A stretch of DNA of 64,000 nt. It comes from Mixia osmundae IAM 14324. Lineage: Eukaryota; Basidiomycota; Mixiomycetes; Mixiales; Mixiaceae. The stretch spans positions 62,001 to 126,000 of the forward strand of contig NW_014575554.1 of NCBI RefSeq assembly GCF_000708205.1, given 5' to 3'. This document shows, piece after piece, positions 1-12,045 of this stretch. The notes below the pieces were generated by a model, which searched no databases, was not told the origin of the DNA, and was given only the letters and a program-made list of their open reading frames with translations. Every line of letters starts with the position of its first letter. Position 1 is the stretch's first letter. Made by a program: the position numbers and the translations under genes.

Positions 1-519
1 GCTGCAAGGCACGCTAACCTCAGCACTATTAGCATTAGCATGCCGGTCTACAAGCGCGCGGATAGGCCCGAGACTACCTTTGACTGGGGTGGTCGAGCTG
101 CTCCCGATTTCTACCGTGATTGGAGGGATTTAGACATATGTGTGCCAACACGTGAGTAACTCATGATCGCTGCACAAAGGATGTCTAACAATCCTTTCAA
201 TATGGACAGCCATGTTGCTACATAAATGGAAAGTGTAGACCGGCTGATGCAGCTTCCTTATGCCCGCGCATATCTGTCGTCTGCTCGACCAAGCTCGAGC
301 AAATGACCGGTGCTATCGTGGAGAAAGCGTAGATTGGCCCGCAGCCGCGTCTGCCATGTCCCTTGATATTTGAATGATCTGATATCTAAATTAGGCATTC
401 ACGGAAAATCCGTTAGTTCCCCATGTCACGCTTCTGATTCTCTCCGTCCGTGGCTATTGTCCAATGGCAATGTAGGGATCTTGGTCCAGCATGCTCCTTC
501 GATACTTTCCTCAACTAGA
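1..519. other. Gene-poor window start
   Basis: No gene could be supported here. A short open stretch near 20-165 ends just before a GTGAGT-like donor (about 153-158), so it could be the 3' part of an exon of a gene starting outside the window, but nothing in it was recognised and no following exon was found. Confidence 0.4.
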
Positions 520-1990
520 TTTCGTGGGCAATGTCATTAAGCCAAGGCACCACGAGCAATGATTCGATGTCCGAGGGCGATGACTTCGCGCGTGAAGCTC
601 CGGACGTACTCATCTGCATCGAAGACTACATGAAGCCACTGGCCTACGCCAGTGCATCCCGCGCCAAGCAATCAGTTTTACGATGCCTTGGTCATCGATT
701 TCATGACTTTTCTAATTCCGGCTCTTTACGGCACCTTGTCCAAGCTTTGGATCGCCAATCTTGACAATTCTAGGCTAGCGATCACAGATGCTTCCATATA
801 TGCACAGACGGTGACAGAAATCATCAACGAAGGGTTGCCGCGGGCTTCGTGACTCGTCATTGGCAGCTTCGCCGGGAGATCGCTTTCTGAGAGGCTCGGT
901 CTCGTGAGGACGCTCATCGCGTTTCAAGTTTTGCTGTGCCTGCTTCTATCGACTGCCCTGCTAGCGTCGTCTGATACGTTCGCGGCCGCATTTTTGCCAT
1001 AAGATATTTCAGTCGAGTCACTCGAGTATGTGCGCCTAGCCGCCTTTGCATCCTTATTCAATGCGACAACTGCTGCTCTTGCCGCGGCTACGCGAGCACG
1101 GCATTGCACGGACGCCCAATTCGTCATCGCACTTTGCACGACAATACTGAACTTGATCTGTGATCTCATACTGCTTTCTACCGTTCAGCCAATTCGGGTT
1201 CATCCCACAGTAAATACACAGCAGAAGAGGAGCTTGCGTGTAATGGCCTTGGCGCTGTTGCAGGTCTCATTTATCTCAAAATGACCCTCGACAGACTAGG
1301 CCAGCACACCCGGTCGAATATCAGCTGGCGGCATCTTCAGACACTCATCAAGGCTGGCTTATACTTCTTCATTCAATCCGCGATCCGCAATGCTCTCTAC
1401 CTCATCCAAGTACATGAAACCGTGAAGCTGGACAGTACTGCAGCAACAGCGTATGAAATCTTTGTCTCGATGAGAGAGGGTCTGGTCAATCCCGCATACA
1501 TCCGCATGGATTAGAAGGTGATCGATGCGCAGGTTGTGGTGCTGGTGCGAACGTTGGAAGTCGGCCATCGTTTCGGTCTTGTCGTGCAGCAAGCCTGCAT
1601 GCAGGCGCGAAACCGGCTAGCGTTGACCGAGATCGTGTACATCATGAGGCCCGTCGTGCTTCGTGTAAGCATCGCGTCCACGATCGAAGGCGCGCTCGCA
1701 CTGCTACTCTTATCCGGACTCGTCACGCATTATGCTCGCTGGATTTCGCAGTCGGAACAAGTCGCCGAGCAAGCCGCACGATTCTGGCGATCGATCGATT
1801 GGTGCTATGTCTCTAAATTGCACTCTCAACGATGCTCGCTACCGCATTGACTGCTACACGACCGGCGCATCATCTCGCGAGCAGTCTCATGTCAAAATTG
1901 CTTTATATCTTGCTATGAACAATCGCTCTCGCTGTAAGAGGTTTGTAAGCTCTTTTGACGTGTGGCCCCATTCAGGTGACTGATGTCCAC
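520..1990 (+). pseudogene. Degenerate MATE-like multi-spanning membrane protein
   Basis: Three forward-strand pieces line up, in order, with a family of fungal MATE-like membrane proteins remembered from ascomycetes. They are a first block near 690-850 (includes KLWIANLD and an INEGLPRA-type motif), a second at 860-1200 (SLSERLGLVRTL, then YVRLAAF and a TTAALAAATRA stretch) and a third at 1280-1520 (RHLQTLIKAG, then SAIRNALYLIQVHE). The pieces sit in different frames and contain in-frame stops, for example TAA near 1000 and TAG near 1512, so the gene is not functional. No intron pattern repairs it. The family match is from memory; the protein's role is unknown beyond probable membrane transport. 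Confidence 0.55.
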
Positions 1991-2435
1991 GCTGGAGTCA
2001 GAAGATAGCGCAGCTCTATTACGCTTGGATCTTGAGGCTCGCTTATGGTCTCAGACATGACCGTTGGCAGCATGATTATATTGGGGGTATATCGTCTCCG
2101 TACAGGCTTTTCGACTTGGGCCGCGCGCTCGTGAAGATCATGAAACTCCCAGACATGCGTGCGCCAATGTGCCAAGGCCAGCTGCTATTGCATCTCTGAC
2201 AGAGTGGACGACGGATCTAGCGGATTCTGTACTAATAGACGTGCGCGTCAAATATTGTCACTCAAGCGCCGAGCGACGCGGAATTCGAACATGCAGTACT
2301 TGCCTTGCCTAACCAGTCGGCATTTGTGATGAGCAAATATGGTTCTCGAGATCATGGAGGTGACCATGCATACCTCTCACATCTATCACTGCTTTCGTGG
2401 GCGCTTGACGAAGGAGAAGCCTCCAGCGATCAGAA
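1991..2435. other. Spacer between two pseudogenes
   Basis: No gene, RNA or repeat was recognised. Short open frames on both strands lack family features or plausible splice partners. Confidence 0.4.
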
Positions 2436-3660
2436 AGTGGTGCTCTCACTTGACGCTCCCTTGCTTCCTCTCGAATTGTGGTACGACATATTGGATCGTA
2501 TCGACCAGCGTGCCCGCTACGAAAACTTTCCATGTCCTGCTGCGACCATCAGTCTCAGCTTGGTATTCGAAGCCCCAGGCGGATCTGCTTGCCATACTTA
2601 TTCTGGGTTAGTCTGTACATCCCTGCTGACACGCCGCCCAGGTCCACACGCTCCGCAGACGGTTAAAGCAGAACCCTAATGGGAGCTCTGCAACCTCGGA
2701 ATGGCATGCGAAGTGAACGATGACCTTGCTCACAGCGTTGACCAAGTAGCATTCTGGAACTATTGAGTCTCCCACGACGAATTCACACGTGACATAGCAG
2801 ACCCAGTCGTCGACTGACTGGACTTTATCAAGCCGTCTTGCGCCAGTATCGACGCTCGCGATAACTTTCTGCCCTGCCTCTCAGCAATCAAATACCACCT
2901 TTACGACTGGATCACCGATGATCTCCAAAGTCTATCGATTAGCGTCGACGGAACTTACAGCGATTTTCAGAAGACTGCCGGAGTCGACGGACGTTCGTCC
3001 GTCGCAACACATCGTGTATTGCTGCGGCTCTAGGCATGCGAAAGCATCACCCATCTCGAGCTTGTCGACAGTTTGGGCCAGGAAGGATTGAGATACGACG
3101 AGATGGAACCGGTCATGAGGAGCGTGTAGGGAGCGATCAAAGAGCACAAAGCGCTACGAAGCCTAGATGTGCGCCCACGTGCTGAGCTTGCCACGTCTGC
3201 TGCCAACAGGGAGTGCTCGACTGGCTGGACCTGCAGCCTGCAGCATTTCGGCATTCATGGCTCAATGTCTCATGTGACGATTGAAAGGATCTGCAGATAC
3301 ACAGAAAGCCTGTACAGAGTCTCAGTCTGCGCAAGATGACGACACAGCAAGCTAGTGGTTCTGGCACATCCCTGCGCTGCACGCATTGTCATCTCTGGAG
3401 TCACTCGAGCCTTGTCTTCAATTGATCGCCCAGCGCTTCACTTTGCCTTGCTTGCGCGAACTACTGCTCGCGTCTCGACCTGCCAGGGCTTGCGAGGATC
3501 CCCAAGACTTCGACTTGGCAGCAGCTTCGCCGCCTCAAATTAATCGCGCCGATCGCCAGAGTGGATCTAAGCATGCTCCCTCCGGCAAAAGCTAAGCAGA
3601 GGTACAACGATTCTGCCAGCGCCGTGATATCAGTCTCAGCTAGGACTGGCAAGCTTGATG
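2436..3660 (+). pseudogene. Degenerate F-box/LRR-like protein, relative of the gene at 39-41 kb
   Basis: The relic opens with an F-box-like start near 2455-2510 (LPLELWYDILDRI), which resembles LPQDVWIDIIGVL of the intact gene at 39233-40681. Further matches follow in the same order: WITDDLQSLSI near 2907 against WIENDLKCLSM, a block around 3040-3300 (SITHLELVD, then ERICRYTESL), and a final piece near 3600-3640 (VQRFCQRRDISLS) against the end of the intact protein (LLNVCAARHIEIE). Frames change and stops interrupt the reading, so it is a pseudogene. F-box proteins of this kind choose substrates for SCF ubiquitin ligases. Paralogy is inferred from order and spacing of short matches. Confidence 0.55.
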
Positions 3661-3940
3661 AGTTGACTCGGGGTGTCCGATGGCAAAGATTGGGTCGATG
3701 CTATGCTCGTGAATGACCTTACTACGATACTATGCATACTCTTAAGAGATGGTAGCTCGCTAATGATGTGGCGGAATCCACCTTATGGACCTTGTTACTG
3801 GATGGCTGACTATGATGACAGTCAAAGGTTTTATTTGAGGGTTACTTCCAAATTAAATGCCAGTTGACGTACTAACGTGGATGATCTATAGCTGACTTGC
3901 TTGACTGGCCAGACGCTTGCCCAGTGCTCACTACGCCAGC

Positions 3941-5374
3941 ATGCTCGACTCGGCCACAGCAGGCTTAGGGGAGACGGCGCTCTCGGCATTCGAGGCGAGC
4001 ATCAGTGTCTTACTAACCTTGCTTTATGGCTACCTTGCCGGCATGTTCGGTATGATGACAGAGGAGACCGTCCATCAGACCTCGAAGATGTGCACAACAC
4101 TGTTCCTGCCCTTCCTGGCCATTTGCTCTATAGGCCCCAACATCAACCTCGAGACCATCGTCAAGCTGTGGCCACTCATCGCCTGGTCGTTCATTTCTAT
4201 TGGCTTTGGCTTCCTGTTCGGCTACATCGGACACAGACTGATTCGTCTGCCAGGCTGGGCAGTCGCAGCGTGCGGTCTCTGCAACGCCAACGCCATGCCA
4301 CTCTTGCTACTCCAATCACTCGAGACGACAGGTTTGCTCGACAAACTCTTGTGGGCAGATGAGACCACACCGCAAGCACTCAAACGTGGAAAGTCTTATG
4401 TCTTGCTCAACTCTGTGGTACAGCAAGCACTTGCCTTCTCGGCCGGCCTGTGGGCGATGCGACTCGACGCCGATGAGCGAGGCAAGAATGACATTGACAT
4501 TTTGGGTCGCAATGGCTCCGGACCTGCGCGGCATCACATTGTCCAAGATGAAGCGCACGTCGGTCTGCTCGACCCGCGCACGAGCTTCGGCAGTGATGAC
4601 GAAGCGATCGCGTACGAAGCGCACGCACAGATTACCAGTCTAGCCATCGCGACCGAGAACAAATGGAAGCTTGAACTGCCCGAGGCTATCACTAAGCCGT
4701 GCCGTACAGCAGCATCGTATCTCAATCCACCCATTGTCGGTGCTGCGAGTGCTGTCATCCTTGGTCGTGCGTGTCGGTTTGCTGGACATTGCTTTTGCTG
4801 ACAAGATCCACAGTGACGCCGCCCTTGCATCAAGTGCTCTTCTCGACCGATGGTGCTCTGCATACATCGCTGTTCCAAGTATGCAGCCACTGCAGTCCTT
4901 TGCTTCGCAGCTGATCGCAGCTTGTGCAGAGCTGGAATAACCTCGGCGATCTCTTCACTGCGCTCCAAATGTTCGTTCTCGGCGCACAGCTATATCAGAA
5001 TCAACGGTCGGCACGGCCAGGCCTATGGCCGTCCCTCTTCGTGCTCACTTTCCGCTTTATTCTCATGCCAGCCTTTTCACTGTCGATCATAACACTGCTC
5101 ACAACACGACAGATCATCCAAGGCGACCAGCTCATGTCATTCATCATGATGCTCGTGCCATGCGGGCCATCTGCATTACTTCTTGCTAATCTGGCCACCA
5201 TCACGGGTCAGGACGCGGGCGTTGTGGCCGGTTTCCTCGCTCTATCAGTGAGTGATCTGCATGCTACAGGACGGCTCAAAACTGATGCTTGTGCGGTCAA
5301 AGTATGCGCTTTCGCCCCTGATCGCGGTCGTCGTAGCCGCTGCCGTCAAGATATTAGAAAGCATAGACGCATAG
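3941..5374 (+). CDS. Auxin-efflux-carrier (AEC) family membrane transporter
   Basis: Predicted 426 aa membrane transporter of the PIN-like/AEC family; substrate unknown. Exons 3941-4766, 4814-4878, 4930-5247 and 5303-5374, with introns of 47-55 nt. Exon 1 holds an N-terminal bundle of hydrophobic helices and the family-typical NANAMPLLLLQSL segment (about residues 112-124). After a soluble central loop (residues 150-245) the joins give LTPPLHQVLF, SWNNLGDLFTALQMFVLGAQ and a C-terminal helix bundle, in the order expected of fungal AEC proteins. The start is the ATG at 3941; the upstream open frame has no ATG. It ends 36 nt from the end of the convergent TRM11 gene. In fungi these proteins usually sit in the ER or plasma membrane. 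Confidence 0.88.
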
Positions 5375-5410
5375 AGACCGAGATGGGCTTCTGTGATCTG
5401 CCAAGGTTGT

Positions 5411-6861
5411 TCATGCACGATGTACGGCGGGAGTCAAGTAGCGCTCTCTGAACCTCACATGGCCAGCATCCGAGGCAGTCTTCCTCGCTGCTGCACCAGA
5501 GGTGACAGTCGTCGTCTTCTCCATCGTGATGAGCCGGCGTGACCACTTGCCAAAGTTTTGCGAGCTATTGTGGAGCAGCTTGAGTCCTGCCAGCTGGGGC
5601 ACATCGCTGTCTTTGTAGGCTGCATCCTCCGTCGGAAGGAAATAGACTAGCCTTCCGCCGGGCTTGAGCAGGTAGAGCGAGACGCTCAGGAGCTCTTGGA
5701 GTACCTCGCTCATCTCCCAACCTACGGATGGCGGACGGTAATCGTCCTGGAGGTGCGAGTAGACTCCGTTCGGCATCAGACGAGGTTCTTGCGAGAGTTC
5801 TCCTTTTCTACCTAGCTTGCGCGCGCCCGCTCTGACACCATACGGCGCTGCACTTGAAGGTATGAGCTTCGAAGCGACAAGATGAGGCTTGACGCACGAT
5901 CTGTGATGATGGCGTCAAAGAGTTCGCCCGTTCGCCAGGGATGCAACTGCGAGAACGAGTCAGATAATGAGCCTGCCGGGCTATGATTGCACACATTGAT
6001 ATCGAATACGGCAAGATCGAGTACAGCGATATCGCTGAGGCCGTATTCAAATGCGCATTGACGTATACCGACATTGGTCTTGCCACGCATGTGGCGACCA
6101 TCTATGTCGCTGCCAAGTACCGAGGCGCCGTAATGCGCGCTTGTGTAGACGCTGCTCCCAGTGCCCATAAAGGGATCGTAGAGTATCTTGCCAGGGCCTG
6201 CGAGGGCCTGATTGGACATGTAGAGCGAGACTTCAGATTGCATGGTCGTGTTACCGATGTAGAGCCGCTGCTTTACGTCGTACTGCGCGATCAGGTGTCG
6301 CTGTCCCTGGCAGATCTGCATGCCATCTCAGATGCCATTGTGATGAGTGTGATGTTGACTAACGACTTGTCCTGCAAAGGCTCGTCGGATGCTGTGATCG
6401 TCGGGCGAGGCAAGGAGGAAGACGGACATGTCGAGATCTGGTTGGTTCAAGTCGATGTCCGCTCTAAAGTCGAGGAACCCAAAGGAATTGAGGATCCGCT
6501 GCTTGTCATCATAGTCAAAATGATGGTAAGCTGTGTCGAGGGTGATGCGCCATGTGCTTGACTCTACAAATGGCTGCCATAGCTCTGGATCTTGCCGGAG
6601 CGCATCTTGCAACGAGGCTATCGACGTCCCATGGGCCCAGAGACGGATAACACAAGACAGCGCTGCCGCTCTCGAGCCAATCTGTCGCGCTGCATATTCG
6701 TCGGGCAGCCAGACGAGGAAGAAACGAGGCGCAAGGTTGTCGATTGGCTCTGCAAGGGCCATATCGATGCCAAAGTAGTCTGCGATCGATTGAACGTCCG
6801 GCCAGACAAATTCGTGTAAGTCCTTGCCATAGCGTACAAGCAATAGGTACAGCTCTCGCAT
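5411..6861 (-). CDS. TRM11: tRNA (guanine-N2) methyltransferase catalytic subunit TRM11
   Basis: Predicted 450 aa. Exons on the minus strand: 6861-6364, 6315-5898, 5847-5411; introns of 48 and 50 nt keep frame exactly. Trm11, with Trm112, methylates guanosine 10 of tRNAs using S-adenosylmethionine. The N-terminal third is the THUMP-like region. The Rossmann methyltransferase follows, with RLYIGNTTM, the SAM-binding motif YDPFMGTGS (about residue 215) and, formed only after splicing intron 2, the catalytic motif TDPPYG. The C-terminus has LKPGGRLVYFLPT. Start: first ATG in frame, giving MRELYLLLVRYG, typical for the family. Divergent from the GT31-like gene across 375 nt. Confidence 0.93.
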
Positions 6862-7236
6862 GCGCCTGCTGCACAGATTGAATTGCTATCTCGATATTTT
6901 CAAGGGTTTGAAAGTTTGACGTGCGTAGCAGATCACATGATTGTCACATGGTCAAATATGCAGAGTGGCGCTGTCCAATTCAGAGCCTCGAATTCTTCGC
7001 CTTCCACGTTTCATTGCTTGAATCGCCCACACGGTCGGGAAACCGCTGTTCAAATAGCTTAGAGGTGCTCAGCGCTGTGTTTCCGTCGCGTTGCACTCGC
7101 GCATAGCATACTTATATTCTTGATCCGCCCTCCTGATCGCCTTCCTCCCGTCCGGGAGCAGCGAGCATCGTGTCCAAAATGCTCGCCTGGCGCCTCGGCA
7201 TACGCATGACATGCATGACAAGATGCGCAGGACGTG
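6862..7236. promoter_or_regulatory. Divergent intergenic promoter region, TRM11 / GT31-like gene
   Basis: 375 nt between two divergently transcribed genes. It must carry both promoters. A pyrimidine-rich run (TCCGCCCTCCTGATCGCC) near 7124-7141 lies upstream of the GT31-like start. No TATA box or recognisable operator was found. Confidence 0.45.
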
Positions 7237-9284
7237 ATGAAAGCGATACTCGATCTGCCCGTCCTGCTGAGCCTCGCTTACATACTAAGTCCTTTGCTCA
7301 CTCTTGTATGGCGCCGCGTCGTATACCAGTCGTCAGACATCGCGGCAACGAGTATAGACGAGATCACCTACAGCAATGCCGCTGGCAGTCACCAAGTGCT
7401 CGACGAGTTAGATGACGACGTGTATCGCTCAGCTGCAGACAGGGCAGGTTTGCCGATCTGTCCGAGTAGCGCGCCGAGCGCTCGCGTCGAGTTGCGCCCG
7501 TTCTTGTCTGTTCAGCTTAATGCTCAAAGGACCTGGTTCGCTGAACCCGGCACGCATTTCTACTCGAGTCGCCTCGCATCTATGCAGACCGTCATTGCAG
7601 CCGAAGGCCTCGATATTCAGAAGGCAAGCAAGACCATCGCACTGGCATCTGTTCACCGCCAACCGCCTCGCTTGAGTAGCCGGCGTCGAGGCAGTAGACT
7701 CTTCTTCCTCTTTGCGACTTCGCCCGAGCGCGCGCAGCATCAAGCAGAGTATTGGCACCATTACCTCAATTGGGGCGCCCGCAAGTCCAATCTTCACAAA
7801 GCCGCATCTGATCGTGAAAGTGGAGCAGACGATGGTCCAGGCTGTCTTGTTGTAGACAACACCGAGCTCAGCCCGGACGCTTCAAATCCTAGCGCATCTG
7901 TGCCGGAATTGAATCGCAGGAGACCTGCTATGCTGCAAACCCAAGCACACTTTCGCCGGCTTGGTCTTTCTTGTACGATGACAGTAGGTCTGCGAGAGCG
8001 CTCGGTCTATAGCGACAGACTGCGCTATGGCGTCAGCCATGGCGCGACAACGTCTACAGAGCGCGTCCTCAGTCTCGTTGTGCTCGGCTGGCAAGCAGCT
8101 CTGCGCGAGGAGCGAGCCACCGAATGGTTCCTTGTCTTGTAAGTCTGTGCTTTGGCCGCAGTGTCTGTAAAGGCTGACCAGAAGTCAGAGACGACGATAC
8201 GTTCTTCATCGATCCTCACAACCTAATAGACGCGTTAGGGAGATACGACTCCGATCAAGACTGGCTGTTAGGCGGCTATAGCGAAGCTGAAATCCAGCAG
8301 TGGACTTGGGGTCATATCGCATACGGCGGAGGCGGCATCATCATTTCGCGATCATTGATGAAGAAGATGCACGACCAGTGTACGATACACATCGTATTGA
8401 CGTCTTCACGACTGACGGCCTGCAGATGAGGGATGTAGGGCGCACAACATCATCATCAATGAGCATCAAGGCGATGGCAAGCTTACATTTTGTGCTGCGC
8501 TCGTCATCGGAGAACTCGATCGTTTCAACAAGCACCTCGGCGTGAAGAGCAGGATGACGGATCCATTGTTCCAGTGGGGTTCCAACAACGTCGTCACTCC
8601 CTTAGAAGGTCTCAATCAGATGGACATCGGTGACGATTGTACGCGCACTGTCACCCGGAGCAGCTGTCTGGCGTATACTTACGACTTTTGTGCATAGCCA
8701 GTGGCTTCTTCCAGAGCGGCTTGGAAGTACTCAGTGTCCACCACTACAATTCTTGGACTATGATTTTTCCACAACGCCATCTGGAGCAGCTTCGCTTTGC
8801 GCCAGGCCATCAATCCGCCGACGCTCGTGTGCTCTCGCTTCGCCTTCTGGCAGCAGCTGCTTGGACTTTAGGTGGCGGTAATCTCTTTAGACGAAGCGTC
8901 TTCGACGATGGCAAGGTGGTACTGGTACTCGGTTACAGCATCACTTTCTACGCGAAGCCTCTCTCAAGAGAAGATCTCAATCGAACCGAATGGACCTGGC
9001 AGGATTGCTGCGAGCCCGTGCGACAGCACCGACCAAGTCTCGTGGAAGGTTTTGACAAGTTGACGTATTATCTGTCCTACGTCTGGATAGAGGATGACGA
9101 CACACATTCTCAGGGGATTCTGCTAACGGGATCACGCAAGCAGAAGCGTCGCGTACGCAAAGCTCGTCTCGGCTACAAATGCACTTGGCGCGCAATCAAT
9201 GATTTTCTCAAGAGCTCGCACAAGGCGTCCAGTCAGCTGACCACAGACATAGAAAGTGTCATCTTGTTGCCATTGGTCGATTAG
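7237..9284 (+). CDS. GT31/fringe-like type II membrane glycosyltransferase
   Basis: Predicted 630 aa. Exons 7237-8138, 8189-8379, 8426-8638 and 8698-9284 (introns 46-59 nt). A hydrophobic anchor occupies residues 5-28, so the catalytic part should face the Golgi lumen. The join of exons 1 and 2 creates the metal-binding DDDTFFIDP (DxD motif); next come LLGGYSE and YGGGGIIIS, then GLNQMDI and the SGFFQSGLEVLSVHHYNSW-type block, all in the order of fungal fringe-like/DUF604 proteins in the GT31 clan. The C-terminus after about residue 540 is variable and basic. Acceptor and sugar donor cannot be read from sequence. The ATG at 7237 directly precedes the anchor. It heads a region rich in glycan genes. 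Confidence 0.85.
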
Positions 9285-9408
9285 TCAACCATTGACTTTG
9301 TACACATCTGGAGAATTGTGCATTGCGTACCCGCGCAAGAACAGGATGCTCACTGGCGGACGGTGCTCTGGGATTGTCCGCCGTCATGCGTGTATGCCGG
9401 TCTCGACG

Positions 9409-11026
9409 TCATGTACGCAGTGCAAGCTTCATGTAATGAAAGAGTGCTTGATTGATGGCGGCACCACCTGCGCAAGAACAAAGAACATGAGTTAGATTTG
9501 CACTGAATAAGAGGACTTCGACCTGGATAAAGGTCCGGATGGACGCCCCAGGCGCGATTTTGATGTCCCTCCCATACACGAGCAAAATCGTAATAATGCA
9601 GGCCATGCTGCTGCGCGACAGCTTGTGCAACGCTGCGCAGCTGATGCAGCCTGACATCTGGAAAGAAGTTCGTCCAGCGCTCTCGGTTGCCAGTTTGCCA
9701 GTCGAAGTGAGAGGTAGCGTCGACGTGCTGCTCCCCAACGCGATGGAGTCCTCGTATACTCAGTGGCGTATGAGGCCAAGTGGATTGGATAGGATATGTG
9801 ACAGCATGGAAGTATATCTCTGTTGGTACCAATCAGTCTGTGCTGTCGTCAGGGGTGTCTCCGTTGTTCTATTGTTAAGCTTGTCAAGGCGCTGCTCGTG
9901 TCATGAGCAAGCGTCGTATGCACAGTGAACCGAACTACGCACCCCGAACATGGCGCTGTCCCACAACCCCGTGGCAAAGGAGAGATAATCTGGCCTGCCG
10001 GAAGGCAGATCAAGATCTTTGATGAAGGGCAGAAAGAGCTGATCAACGCGATCCTCGAAGAGCCCAGGTGGATGCCAATCCGATTGGATCCTGAATGTGT
10101 TGCGATCGTCTGCGCCATAAAAAAAGTTGGAAATGATGCGTAGATTGAGTCGCTTAAAGTGTATGATGTGCGGCAAGGCTCGTTCTTCCCAGCCTGTGGG
10201 AATTGTCTGATTATGTGCATTTTCATAAGAAGTTCGCATGATTGTCTGGTCCGTCAAAGTGGCAAGATGCTCTAGGGCATTTCGATCGATCGAGTCACCC
10301 AATATAAGCACTGTCTTGTTGCGAAGCCAGGTCAACTCGCGGTACGCGAGCTGGCTTTCCTTGCTCAGCTCAATCTGGCCGACGGTCATGCCTTTATAAC
10401 GGCGCTCCGGCTGACCCGACAAGTCGAAGTGTTTGTACCTGAGCCAATCTGCTTTGAAAACTTCGCTGTCTGTGGTCCCCGTTCTTTCGGTCGGACAAGC
10501 GAGCCGCAAGAGTTCAAGATAATCCGGCGGTGACACACATTCTGTCAGATACGGACGCCATCTCGTCTGTAGCGGATCGAGAGCACTGTATTCTAGAAAG
10601 CCTGGCTCTACGTAAGGATTAGCACATGTGCTGCGTGTCTGGAATCTTTGCTCAGGCTCGACTTTGATGCCCTGCTCTTCGTATGAGACTGGCTTGTACC
10701 ACCTAACAAGGCATGAGTTCCCATTGTAAAAGGACGCAAGGTAGGCATGAATCTCACGCATGGGGTGCCGCGGCGGTCCATGTGCTACCTGACAGAATCG
10801 CACAAACGAGAAGTGCGAGCCACGCTAAGTACCGATGTTCACGCTTTAGACTACGGGATGAACTGTGCGAGCCGTCGCCGCACTCAGCGGCGCCGTGTGT
10901 CAGTGTGCCATCCGATCGTGCGCTGGCGGCTAGACTGAAGACGGTCTCGCATGTGCTGAGCTCGCTGTCTGCCGAGTTTCTACAGGTATCCATGGCAGGC
11001 TCGAGGCGCGGGTGCAAGGCGGTCAT
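9409..11026 (-). CDS. PC-esterase/SGNH-like type II membrane protein, probably damaged
   Basis: Paralog of the gene at 13327-14628. Exon 1 is 11026-10758 and contains a membrane anchor (YLAWLALLVCAILSG). A GTGAGA intron (10757-10703) joins WTAAAPHA to WYKPVSYEE. Exon 2 carries the SGNH-like nucleophile motif LILGDSIDR and GLWDSAMFG. A later exon has HRVGEQH and VHPDLYPG, and a final 59-nt exon (9467-9409) gives AAINQALFHYMKLALRT. Between about 9800 and 9750 no splice choice keeps one frame: the piece starting TDWYQQRY runs into a stop just before the HRVGEQH frame begins. So this is either a recent pseudogene or a base error. The family (Cas1p/TBL-like PC-esterases) modifies polysaccharides, often by O-acetylation; that role is inferred. 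Confidence 0.6.
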
Positions 11027-12041
11027 CCTGCACCCAGGCCCTGTTTTCGAGGTCGACAGGCAGTCTTACCGAGTGCTCTTGCCAATGCTGAGGACGCCAT
11101 TGTTCGATGCGGGTGAAGCCGATTAGACCGGGACGACCACTACTTATTAGGAATCTGAGACTAACGAGCATGGCAGACGGGACGCAAGTCTGAACCCGTA
11201 CGGAAAGACAGCGCTGAGCATCATCTTCTTTGTGACAGGAATGCGTGACTTTCGTGACTGGCCGGCGCCGTGAGTGCCCAACAATACCGATGAAACGCGA
11301 GCATTTGAATGTGATACCCATCGGCCCAGTGATGCGAACTCGAAGATGGCTCGCTAGGCTGACGGACGCGCGCGTCACAGGAGGGATAGGAAGCCGCTTC
11401 AGCAAAGCTGGCTTCCGCTTTCCCAGGGCACTCATTGCGATCGTCACTAGACCGATCATGTTTGGCTTCTCGACAATCTGCAGGCAGATACTGTCGATAA
11501 GATCTTCATCGCCGTGCAAGAAACGATCGAGAAAGATTTCAACTTCTCCGCGACGATCCGACGCGAGCTTGCTGGCCTCCACATGAAGTTCATACCGCTC
11601 TAGATAGGTTCACGTGGTGCAGCAGAGACCTTGTTCATCGTTTCGCAAAGCGTGACTGATGAAGAGCTTGCGCGAAAGACGGTCTGCCTGGATTGCGATA
11701 TGATCTACTTCCAGCAATCGCACATTCTTTGCCTGGTACGCGCGCTTCCGCCAGGCTTCGGCGCGACGGTCGGCTTTGTCGATAAGACTGTTCACGCTCA
11801 TTCCTCGTCACGATCTCCCTCTTCGCCCTGTCTTCTTTGACATGTGCGAAAGTCTCATATCGCGTATCCGTTACCCGCGAGGGCATGTCATTGATTGGCT
11901 TGCCAACCTCTAGATCCATACAAAGAGCAGTGATGTAGCCTGACCATCGACATGCTGTCAAGACGGGGGCTGAAGCTGCTCAGGGCAGCTGCTGTGCTTA
12001 CCATTATCATTGACGGAGCGCGCAGTGCTTGGCTCCGCCAT
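11000..12041 (-). pseudogene. Unrecognised gene, probably degenerate
   Basis: A plausible first exon starts at an ATG near 12041 (MAEPSTARSVND) and ends at a GTAAGC donor. A CTTGACAG acceptor opens a second exon whose frame runs through VGKPINDMPSR and HVKEDRAKREIVTRNE. Coding-like sequence continues in another frame (RAEAWRKRAYQAK, LLEVDHIAIQADRLSRKL) from about 11800 and, past an in-frame TGA near 11613, on through VEIFLDRFLHGDEDL to about 11400. The frame change and stop suggest decay, though an unusual intron is not excluded. No family was recognised; the middle looks helical and charged. Confidence 0.35.
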
Positions 12042-12045
12042 TGAC

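Noticed and set aside
3917-3940. Eight-residue extension of the AEC transporter
   Set aside because: It would need a TTG start, which nuclear fungal genes do not normally use; ATG 3941 is adequate.
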